DNA of 54,810 nt, from NCBI GenBank assembly GCA_022616725.1, contig JAKEEH010000420.1, forward strand, positions 1 through 54,810. The letters run 5' to 3'. A program made the translations under genes and the position numbers. This document shows positions 14,740-22,313 of the stretch, in pieces (positions within the stretch are counted from its first letter, which is position 1; each line of letters opens with the position of its first letter). This stretch comes from Limisphaerales bacterium (lineage in GTDB: Bacteria > Verrucomicrobiota > Verrucomicrobiia > Limisphaerales > JAKEEH01). The notes beneath the pieces were generated by a model. The model made no database searches and was not told the origin of the DNA. It saw only the letters and a list, made by a program, of their open reading frames with translations.

Positions 14740-17700
14740 TTAGGGAGTGACCTCGCTGCCGCAGTCGAGCATCTCGGAGCCATAGAACGGGTTCTTGAGC
14801 GGACCTTGTAGTTGCAACCAGGACGAGGTCTGTCCGGGCTTCGGAGCCATCGGGCATTTGTAGATTTTGAGCGATCGGAAGGCGTCGTTCTGCTGGCGCG
14901 CGGCTTTCCCGAAGTCCGCAGCGCGCGCGGTGAACGCATAAAATGCTGTGCGCGCGTCTTCGAGGGACTGCGACCGCGGGAGCGTCGAGGCGCTCTGGAT
15001 CGGCTGAACAAGTCCGTGCCACGGGTGCGTGGCATCGAACGCCTGGGCGAGTTCCGTCGCCGCTGAGGGCAGCTTGCTCGCGGCTTGATTGAAATCGTCG
15101 AGGCTGTCTGCGGAGAGACTGGCCGTGACGGCATCAGCGGCGGCGAAGAATGTCTTCGTCGCATTCACTTGCTGTTCGGTTAACTCAACCTTTGGTGCCG
15201 CCGCTATCTGCGGCGCTGCGGCCGATGCTGAGGTCGCCACTGTGACGGGGAAGGTGACTTCGCCTTTGCCGCGTGGGCCGTGGTATTCGAGTTTCGCGAC
15301 CCAGCCGCCGGCCATCTCGGGCCTGATCGAAGCGCGATATTGGCCTGGCGCGCCAGTCGGTTTCACGGCTGCGCTGTTGTGCATCACCATGCCCGGCATG
15401 CTCATGTCGAGCGCGAAGCGCACCGTGCCGACATCCACCAGTTCGCCATTCGCGTCGCGGAATTCGATGAGGAAATCATTTCGCGCGAAGACCAATTGGC
15501 CTTTCGGATGAATGAATGTGACGGTGAGATCGTTCACGGATTGTGTCGCGAACGGTGTGCCGGAGATAGGTCCGGCCATCGGACCGAACTTCTGCCATGC
15601 GAAGTAACCGCCGATGGCGAGGACGGCCAGCGTCAGGAGCGTAAGAGCGTAAGAGCGTCGAGCGTGGGACACGCGATCACGCGCAGGCGCTCGGACGCTC
15701 GGACGCTCCAACGCTCCAACGCTCGGACGTAGATCATCACGTGTCTCCTTGGGCAAATGCCGCCGTCGCCAGAGCGCATAGATCGCTGGATAAATCAGCA
15801 GTTCGAGGACGCCGGAGGTGATGACGCCGCCAATCATCGGCGCGGCAATGCGTTTCATCACGTCCGCGCCGGATTGGGTTGTGGGCGACCACATGATCGG
15901 CAATAGCCCAAACAGGATGGCGCAGATGGTCATGATCTTGGGCCGGATGCGTTGCACTGCGCCTTCGATGACGGCGACATTGAGGTCGCCCATCGTCCTC
16001 ATTCGGCCTTGCGCTGAGAACTTGTCCCATGCGTGGTCGAGGTAGAGCAGCATGACCACGCCTGTCTCGGCATCGAGTCCAGCCAGGGCAATGAGGCCGA
16101 CCCACACGGCGATGCTCATGTTGTAGCCGAGCAGGTAAAGAAACCAGAAGGCGCCCACGAGCGAGAACGGCACGGCCAGCAGCACGATGAACGTCTTCGT
16201 GACGGACTTCGTGTTCATGTAAATCAGCACGAAGATGATCAGGAGCGTGAACGGCACGACGATCTTGAGGCGCTTCTCGGCTTCCTGGAGATACTGGAAC
16301 TGTCCCGCCCATTGCATGTAATAACCAGTTGGAAACTGGACCTGCTCGCGAATCCGTTCCGAAGCGGCACGGACGTAGCCGTTTAGATCGTCGGTGTCGA
16401 TGTCCACGAACACGAAGCCGACAATTTGGCCGTTCTCGGTACGAATGGAGGGCGGGCCGGTTTTGAATTCAATGTCGGCGAGGGCAGCGATGGGGATTTG
16501 TGGCGTCGTCGGAGCGTTCATGCCTTGTTCCCCCATACGCTCCGATGCTCCGGCGCTCTCACGCTCCATCCCCATTGGCGCCGCGACCAGCACTCGTTTC
16601 AAAGCGTCGAGGTCTTCGCGAAAATCACGGGCGTAGCGGACGTTGATCGGGTAGCGCTCACGCCCCTCGACAGTCGTCGCGATGGTCTTGCCGCCGACGG
16701 CTGTTTCAATGATGTCGTTCACATCACCAACGGTCAGGCCGTAGCGCGCTGCCTCTTTGCGTTTTACAGCGAAATCCAGGAAGTAACCGCCTGTGGTGCG
16801 CTCCGCGAACGCGCTGCGTGTGTTTGGAAAATTGGCGAGCGCCTTTTCGATCTGCACCGCAACGTTCTCGATGGCGCCGAGGTCCGGGCCGAAGACTTTG
16901 ATGCCGAGAATAGAGCGAAAGCCAGTGGTCAACATTTCGGTGCGCGTTTGAATAGGCATCCAGAAGATGTTCGCCATGCCCGGGGTTTTGACCTTCTCGT
17001 TCATTTCGGCAACGAGCTTTTCCCACGTCATGCCCTGGCGCCATTCCTTCGGCGGCTTGAGCATGACGACGGTCTCGACCATTGAAAGAGGCGCAGGGTC
17101 GGTCGCCGTTTCAGCCCAGCCCGCTTTGCCGAAGATGCGCTCGACTTCAGGAAACTCGCGCAGCATCCGGTTCTGCACCTGGAGAACTTTGACCGCCTCA
17201 TTAATGGAAATGCCGGGAACAGCCGTTGGCATGTAAAGGATGTCTCCCTCGTTTAGCGGCGGCATGAACTCTTTGCCGAGTTCTCTGTACGGAAACACGG
17301 TCGCGGCAAGAATCACAAGCGCCAGCAGAATCGTCAGCCAGCGGAACCGCAGGACGAAATGGACGAATGGCTGATACGCCCAAATGAGAAAGCGATTCAC
17401 CGGGTTTCTCGCCTCGGGCGTGATTTTCCCGCGAATCCACATCAGCATCAGCACAGGAACCAGTGTCACGCCGAGAAACGCCGCGAAGAACATCGCGAAT
17501 GTTTTTGTGAACGCGAGCGGCCGAAAGAGCCGGCCCTCTTGCGCAGTCAAAGAAAAGACTGGCATGAAGCTCACGGTGATGACCAGAAGCGCGAAGAAGA
17601 GCGGACGCCCGACACTCTTGGCCGCGGCGACAATGACCTCGATCCGCTCGCGATTTGTCGGGTCGCGGCCCTTCTCCTCGCGGAAGTGTTCGAGAAATTT

Positions 17701-19005
17701 GTGCGCGTTCTCGATCATAATGATGGCCGAGTCCACCATCGCGCCGATGGCGATGGCGATGCCGCCCAGCGACATGATATTCGAGGTCAGATCCAGCTCG
17801 TACATCGGCAGGAACGAGAGGATAATCGCAATGGGCAGCGTGATGATGGCCACGAGCGCCGAGCGGACATGCCAAAGGAAAACGATGCAGACCAGCGCGA
17901 CGATGATGCTTTCCTCAATTAGCTTTTCGCGCAGCGTGGCAATGGAGCGTTTGATGAGACCGCTGCGGTCATAAGTGACGACGAGCTCCACTCCCTCCGG
18001 GAACGACGATTTGACCTCTTGGATCTTCTTCTTGATGCCATCAATGACGCGCAGCGCGTTTTCGCCGTAGCGCATCACCACGATGCCGCCGACAACTTCG
18101 CCCTGGCCATCGAGTTCCGCGATGCCCCGGCGAATATCGGGGCCGAGATGAACATTGCCGACATTCTTCACATAGACCGGGGTTCCGCCGACCACCTTGA
18201 GCGGAATGTCTTCGATGTCTTCGATCTTTTTGATGTAACCGCGACCGCGAACGAAGTACTCCGTCGAGCCGACTTCAAAGAGCTTTCCGCCCACGTCAGC
18301 ATTGGACATGCGAATCTTCGCAACGACATCACTGAGCGGAATGCCGTAGGCGACCAGCTTGTTTGGGTCGAGATCCACCTGGTATTGCTTCACGAAGCCG
18401 CCGATCGGCGCCACTTCGGCGACGCCTTCGACGGATTCGAGGGCGTAGCGCAGATTCCAGTCCTGGAATGTGCGCAGGTCCGCGAGACTGTTCTTGCCGC
18501 TCTTGTCCACGAGGGCGTATTCGAACACCCAACCAACGCCGGTCGCATCCGGGCCGATGACGGGATTCACGCCTTCGGGCAACATGCCTCGCACAGCACT
18601 GAGATATTCGATGACGCGCGAGCGGGCCCAATAAATGTCCGTGCCGTCCTCGAAGATGACGTAAACGAAGGATTTGCCGAACATGGATTCCCCGCGCACA
18701 AACTTCACTTTCGGCGCCGCGATGAAGCGCGTGGAAATGGGATACGTGATTTGATCCTCGATCAGGTCGGGCGAGCGGCCTTCCCAATCGGTCGTAATGA
18801 TCACCTGTACGTCGCTCAAGTCCGGGATGGCATCCAGCGGCGTTCTGGTGAGCGCCCAAATACCGCCAGCGATGCCGAAGATAATCAGGACAATAACGAG
18901 GAATGCGTTCCTGGCGCTCGCGCCGATCAAGCGCTCGATCAGTGTCTCCGCGGCCGGTGAGGGCGGCTGGCTGGGCGGGCTTTGGAATGTCGAGTTGCTA
19001 TCCAT
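14740..19005 (-). CDS. CusA/CzcA-type heavy-metal RND pump fused to YtkA-like and DUF3347-like domains
   Basis: A 1421-residue protein; CusA/CzcA pumps are about 1050 residues. Residues 1-1085 form a full RND transporter: first TM helix, porter domains with the SDVQVIITTDWEGRSP start, the IAIGAMVDSAIIMIEN helix with the proton-relay Asp, and LIALAGLDAETGVVMLLYLDHAW, pointing to Cu/Ag or Co/Zn/Cd export. Residues 1086-1118 are a repeat-derived linker, 1119-1138 an extra TM helix, about 1150-1256 a YtkA/FixH-like beta domain (MSMPGMVM), and about 1273-1421 a DUF3347-like domain ending YKCPMAP...NPFYGSEMLDCG, the C-terminal domain seen in metal-efflux adaptors. A second repeat insert lies at about 810-830. 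The gene follows the adaptor gene by 14 bases. Substrate assignment as Cu/Ag is inferred. Confidence 0.85.
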   Translation of the reverse strand: MDSNSTFQSPPSQPPSPAAETLIERLIGASARNAFLVIVLIIFGIAGGIWALTRTPLDAIPDLSDVQVIITTDWEGRSPDLIEDQITYPISTRFIAAPKVKFVRGESMFGKSFVYVIFEDGTDIYWARSRVIEYLSAVRGMLPEGVNPVIGPDATGVGWVFEYALVDKSGKNSLADLRTFQDWNLRYALESVEGVAEVAPIGGFVKQYQVDLDPNKLVAYGIPLSDVVAKIRMSNADVGGKLFEVGSTEYFVRGRGYIKKIEDIEDIPLKVVGGTPVYVKNVGNVHLGPDIRRGIAELDGQGEVVGGIVVMRYGENALRVIDGIKKKIQEVKSSFPEGVELVVTYDRSGLIKRSIATLREKLIEESIIVALVCIVFLWHVRSALVAIITLPIAIILSFLPMYELDLTSNIMSLGGIAIAIGAMVDSAIIMIENAHKFLEHFREEKGRDPTNRERIEVIVAAAKSVGRPLFFALLVITVSFMPVFSLTAQEGRLFRPLAFTKTFAMFFAAFLGVTLVPVLMLMWIRGKITPEARNPVNRFLIWAYQPFVHFVLRFRWLTILLALVILAATVFPYRELGKEFMPPLNEGDILYMPTAVPGISINEAVKVLQVQNRMLREFPEVERIFGKAGWAETATDPAPLSMVETVVMLKPPKEWRQGMTWEKLVAEMNEKVKTPGMANIFWMPIQTRTEMLTTGFRSILGIKVFGPDLGAIENVAVQIEKALANFPNTRSAFAERTTGGYFLDFAVKRKEAARYGLTVGDVNDIIETAVGGKTIATTVEGRERYPINVRYARDFREDLDALKRVLVAAPMGMERESAGASERMGEQGMNAPTTPQIPIAALADIEFKTGPPSIRTENGQIVGFVFVDIDTDDLNGYVRAASERIREQVQFPTGYYMQWAGQFQYLQEAEKRLKIVVPFTLLIIFVLIYMNTKSVTKTFIVLLAVPFSLVGAFWFLYLLGYNMSIAVWVGLIALAGLDAETGVVMLLYLDHAWDKFSAQGRMRTMGDLNVAVIEGAVQRIRPKIMTICAILFGLLPIMWSPTTQSGADVMKRIAAPMIGGVITSGVLELLIYPAIYALWRRRHLPKETRDDLRPSVGALERPSVRAPARDRVSHARRSYALTLLTLAVLAIGGYFAWQKFGPMAGPISGTPFATQSVNDLTVTFIHPKGQLVFARNDFLIEFRDANGELVDVGTVRFALDMSMPGMVMHNSAAVKPTGAPGQYRASIRPEMAGGWVAKLEYHGPRGKGEVTFPVTVATSASAAAPQIAAAPKVELTEQQVNATKTFFAAADAVTASLSADSLDDFNQAASKLPSAATELAQAFDATHPWHGLVQPIQSASTLPRSQSLEDARTAFYAFTARAADFGKAARQQNDAFRSLKIYKCPMAPKPGQTSSWLQLQGPLKNPFYGSEMLDCGSEVTP
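15635..15740. repeat. inverted cluster of GAGCGT-type repeats at the CusA fusion joint
   Basis: Units of gagcgtaa/gagcgtcg run at 15635-15665, and units of cgctcgga/cgctccaa (the reverse complement type) run at 15690-15727, so the two halves form an inverted pair. They encode the R/S/P/A-rich linker of the CusA fusion (for example VGALERPSVRAPARDRVSHA). Confidence 0.65.
16518..16572. repeat. GAGCGT-type repeat inside the CusA porter region
   Basis: Three to four units (acgctccg, atgctccgg, cgctctc, acgctcc) lie within the cusA-like gene and encode an insert GMERESAGASERMGEQGMN between conserved beta-strands. The frame is kept. Confidence 0.5.
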
Positions 19006-19019
19006 TCATCGCCTCCGGG

Positions 19020-20363
19020 TTACCAACTCTTCAGAGCCCCCTGCACTTTCGCTTCTGCATCGATCAGGAAGTTGCCGCTGGCAACGACGCGCTCTCCTTC
19101 TTTCAGCCCTCTACGGACTTCATAAACGTCTCCGTATTTTCTCCCGATCTCGATCAAGCGCGGGTCAAGTCTCCCTCCACCCTTGCTCACGAAGACAACA
19201 TGTCGTTTCCCTGTGGGCAGGACGGCGCTGAAGGGGATGGTCAGCCCTTCGCCCATGTCGCGCGTCAGTTCGACATCGACAAACATGTCGGGACGCAATT
19301 TGAGGTCGGAATTCTCTACATCAATGCGGACGCGAACGACGCGCTTGGCTTCATTGATGAACGGGTCAATGACGCTGATCTTGCCTTTGAACTCGTCGCC
19401 CGGATATGCCGACGTGGTTACTCTCAGGGGCAGGTCCTTTTGCAGCAGCGACAACTCTTCCTGATAAAACTCGGCCCAAACCCAGACCGTCGAGAGGTCG
19501 GTTACGTCCACCAGGTGATCGCCGGGCATCACCTTCCGGCCCTGGTCAACCTGAACGTTCTGCACGAGGCCGCGAACGGACGAATAGAGAGTGATGTAAA
19601 CCTGGGCTTTGCGCGTGCGTTCCAACTCCTCAATCTGCTGGTCCGTGAGGTTCCACAATCGCATCCGCACTTTGGCGGACTCGATCAGAGCCGCGATGCT
19701 TTCATTGGCACCGTCCGTGCCGGCGCGTTTCGCTTCGTCGCGTGATTTGAGCAGGTCAAAAAACTCGCGCTGCGTCGTTAACAACTCGGGACTGTAGATC
19801 GTCACCAACGGCTGGGCTTTCTCGACCAGTTCGCCCTTGGATGCCACGAAGAGCTTTTCGACGTACCCTTCGACGCGTGTAACGAGGTCCCAATGGCGCA
19901 GCCTGTCATAGGCGACAACACCGACGCTGCGAACAGTCAATTGCAACGGCTTCTTTTCGACTGCTGCGTAGGTCACTCCGATTTCCTGCTGGCGCTGAAG
20001 TGGAACAGTGAATTCGCTTGGCGGCTCGCCGCCTTCCTTCTTCGTGCCTTCCATTTCGGGCATCCCAGGCATGGTTTTTGTGTCGGCTTTCTGCCCGGCG
20101 CCGGGTGCGTGAGCGGAATGATCGTGCCCAGCCGGAGGGCCCTTCTTTTTCACCGCCACCAGGTCCATCGAGCAGATGGGGCATTTGTCTTTCGGGTTTT
20201 GGGCCTTGACCGAGGGATGCATCGCGCAGGTGTAGTAATCTACATCCGCAGGTTTGCCTCCCCCGCCGCTCTTCTTGCAGGAGATTGTGGAAACCGGAAG
20301 CGCCAACGCGAATGCGAAAAGCCAAATGGATGTTCGAGCGGATTTTGGGAATGAGATTTTCAT
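19020..20363 (-). CDS. CusB-like RND periplasmic adaptor with heavy-metal-binding domain
   Basis: A 447-residue membrane-fusion protein linking the inner-membrane pump to the TolC-type channel. The N-terminus has a signal sequence ending at a possible lipidation cysteine C29 (VSTISC), then a heavy-metal-binding domain: YYTCAMHP (C46, M48, H49) and CPICSMDLV (C61, C64, M66). Next come the barrel-sandwich and long hairpin domains (VEGYVEKLFVASKGELVEKAQPL) and the beta-barrel (GLVQNVQVDQGRKVMPGDHLVDV). The C-terminus resembles normal adaptors and lacks the DUF3347 domain, which is instead fused to the pump next door. Its ATG overlaps the TolC-like gene's stop by four bases. Confidence 0.9.
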   Translation of the reverse strand: MKISFPKSARTSIWLFAFALALPVSTISCKKSGGGGKPADVDYYTCAMHPSVKAQNPKDKCPICSMDLVAVKKKGPPAGHDHSAHAPGAGQKADTKTMPGMPEMEGTKKEGGEPPSEFTVPLQRQQEIGVTYAAVEKKPLQLTVRSVGVVAYDRLRHWDLVTRVEGYVEKLFVASKGELVEKAQPLVTIYSPELLTTQREFFDLLKSRDEAKRAGTDGANESIAALIESAKVRMRLWNLTDQQIEELERTRKAQVYITLYSSVRGLVQNVQVDQGRKVMPGDHLVDVTDLSTVWVWAEFYQEELSLLQKDLPLRVTTSAYPGDEFKGKISVIDPFINEAKRVVRVRIDVENSDLKLRPDMFVDVELTRDMGEGLTIPFSAVLPTGKRHVVFVSKGGGRLDPRLIEIGRKYGDVYEVRRGLKEGERVVASGNFLIDAEAKVQGALKSW

Positions 20364-21649
20364 GGAGTGTCTTTCTTTTCCGTGGGAGGCGATTTCGGTT
20401 GCTCGTTCAAGTCAGCGCCAACCAGCGCCTCCAATTCGGCCAGCGCAGTCAAATAGGTTGTCACGTGGTGCCAATACATGGACTCGACATCGTAAAACGT
20501 TCGCTGAGCGTCGATGAGGTTGAGGAATCCGGTTCTCTCTGTCTCGTAGGCAGATCGCGTCGCCGCGATATTCTGTCGCGCCAAAGGCACAATTTTGTCC
20601 CGAAACAGTTGGGTGTGATGGTGAAATGTTTCGACCTTCTTCGTCTGTTCGCGAATCATTCCACGCGTTTCTTTCTGCGCTCCCTCCAGTTCATGTTCAG
20701 CACTGAGTTTCATCTGCCGGGCTTCCTCAATCGCCGCCTTGTATTTGCGATAGTTTACCCACGGGAATTTGAAGAAGATTCCGGTGTCGTATTCCTGAAT
20801 GCCGCTGCGGCCGTTGAACTGCCGTGCTTCGACACGAATCTCTGGATCGGGAATCCAATCGCGCCGCGCAAGCTTATAGCGGGCATCAGCGGCTTCGATC
20901 TTCTTCTGCGCCATCAGCAATTCGGGTCGTCGTTCCAGGGCCAGGGCTTCGAAGCGTTCTTCGTTCAAATCCAGGGTAAAAAATGCGGAAGTTGGCGGGC
21001 GCCCGAGAGGAGTGCGAGCCGGACGATTCATCAGGACGTTCAACTGCGATTCTGCGTCCGAGATGTCGCGCAGGACATCGAATCTCGACTCCTGTAGTTT
21101 CGCGAGGTCCGTTTCGGCAATGAGCACGTCCGACTGCGGCGCTGTGCCCGATTCGTATTTGGCGCGGCTGACGGTGACGAACTGCTTCAGCAGCTCGATG
21201 TTTCTGTCGTTGATGCCAAGCTGCTCCCAGGCATTCGCAAGGTTGTAGTAGGCGGTGCGTGCCTTCGCCATCACATCCAGCTCGCGCCGGCGGAATTCTT
21301 CAAACGCGGCGATGGCCTCGGCAAACGCCGACTTCCCGCGCAGCCGGTTCTTGCCCGTGACGGGGATTTCCTGCGCTATCATCCATTCGTTGTCTGTGAA
21401 CGCGTCGAAGCGAGTCGTGCCAAACCGCTCCACGTCCACGCCGACCATCGGATCTTCCCAGGCGCGCGCCTGCGGAATGCGCTCCTTCATGGCTTGCCAA
21501 TTGGCGCGCGCTGATTTGAGCGCCGGGTTTTGCGCGAGGACCTCGGTGATGACGCTATCCAGCGTCAGCAGGTTAGTTTCGGCGGCACCAGCGGCTGCTG
21601 CAAGAGCGCTGGCGGCGGCGACTGCAATTAAAAATATTTTCTGTGTCAT
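20360..21649 (-). CDS. TolC-family outer membrane channel of the metal pump
   Basis: A 429-residue outer membrane efflux protein with a signal peptide (MTQKIFLIAVAAASALAAAAG). It carries two copies of the TolC-type helical repeat: the first with ALKSARANWQAMKERIPQARAWEDPMVGV, the second with FTLDLNEERFEALALERRPELLMAQKKIEAADARYKLARR (each read in parts). It forms the exit duct for the CusB/CusA pair. It is the second gene of the minus-strand operon after the Cys-rich small protein, and overlaps the adaptor gene by four bases. Confidence 0.88.
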   Translation of the reverse strand: MTQKIFLIAVAAASALAAAAGAAETNLLTLDSVITEVLAQNPALKSARANWQAMKERIPQARAWEDPMVGVDVERFGTTRFDAFTDNEWMIAQEIPVTGKNRLRGKSAFAEAIAAFEEFRRRELDVMAKARTAYYNLANAWEQLGINDRNIELLKQFVTVSRAKYESGTAPQSDVLIAETDLAKLQESRFDVLRDISDAESQLNVLMNRPARTPLGRPPTSAFFTLDLNEERFEALALERRPELLMAQKKIEAADARYKLARRDWIPDPEIRVEARQFNGRSGIQEYDTGIFFKFPWVNYRKYKAAIEEARQMKLSAEHELEGAQKETRGMIREQTKKVETFHHHTQLFRDKIVPLARQNIAATRSAYETERTGFLNLIDAQRTFYDVESMYWHHVTTYLTALAELEALVGADLNEQPKSPPTEKKDTP

Positions 21650-21782
21650 TACACGACGTACGTTTATTCGTTAAAGCCCAACAACTTCGTAAGGCGATGA
21701 ACCCTTGGAGGTTCACGTTGAAGAACGGATATGTGGCGACAGGCGCCCGGTCAGGGCACACGTCGGGCGTAGAAACAGAAAA

Positions 21783-22124
21783 TCAGATCAGGTAACTGCA
21801 GTGCCGGTCGTAAAGAGGAACAGTCGAGGAGCCCGAACCGGCGCCAGCCAAAGAAAAGGAAATGAGAAAGCACTGAGACGGGGCCGCAATCGTAACCGGA
21901 GCCAACACCGCGGCCGCGAGTTGAATGCGAGATTCGGTCTGAGACGAGACCGGAGGCGCAACCGGGGCAGGCGCCGAATTGCCGGAGCAGCAACCAATCT
22001 GCGCGCACGAACACCGAACGCAGCACGCGTCGGGCTCCCGCGCGGCGTGAGCGACCATCGCGAACTGGCCGGCGAAGAACACCAAGGCCATCAGATATGT
22101 CCAAACGAATTTCACTATCTGCAA
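21783..22124 (-). CDS. secreted Cys-rich small protein, probable metal-responsive first gene of the efflux operon
   Basis: A 113-residue protein with a signal peptide (YLMALVFFAGQFAMVAHAA) followed by a dense cysteine cluster C34, C35, C38, C40, C45, C46 in the order CC-x2-C-x-C-x4-CC, then a low-complexity A/P/V stretch and SQCFLISFSLAGAG. Such clusters bind soft metals such as Cu(I) or Ag(I). It is on the same strand as the TolC/CusB/CusA genes, 133 bases upstream of the first. I do not know a named family. A metallochaperone or sensor role for the periplasm is inferred from context. Confidence 0.6.
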   Translation of the reverse strand: MQIVKFVWTYLMALVFFAGQFAMVAHAAREPDACCVRCSCAQIGCCSGNSAPAPVAPPVSSQTESRIQLAAAVLAPVTIAAPSQCFLISFSLAGAGSGSSTVPLYDRHCSYLI

Positions 22125-22243
22125 ACGAGCACCCGAAATTAGACGCCCTAACCCTCTAATCCTTCAACGGCATTGGTTTGTCAAATCTTTAGTGCGAGCG
22201 GCCAGCCGACAAAAACGCTTCTGAATTCGCGGCAGCGTCGTGG

Positions 22244-22267
22244 AGTGCGCCTGTCCTCTGGCGCTTT
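22244..22267 (+). repeat. 24-bp interspersed repeat, single copy
   Basis: A 24-base unit reading AGTGCGCCTGTCC...TGGCGCTTT that also occurs twice, as an inverted pair, at 47270-47293 and 47346-47369. Here it stands alone near the end of the heme-protein gene. It looks like a REP/MITE-type element. Confidence 0.6.
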
Positions 22268-22313
22268 TTCAAAACTGAGATGCGGCCGTCATACTCTTGC
22301 GCCAGTTGTCCTC

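Noticed and set aside
17359-17974. Plus-strand frames inside the CusA gene
   Set aside because: They are antisense shadows of a well-supported RND pump and are rich in R, H, D and E from reversed codons.
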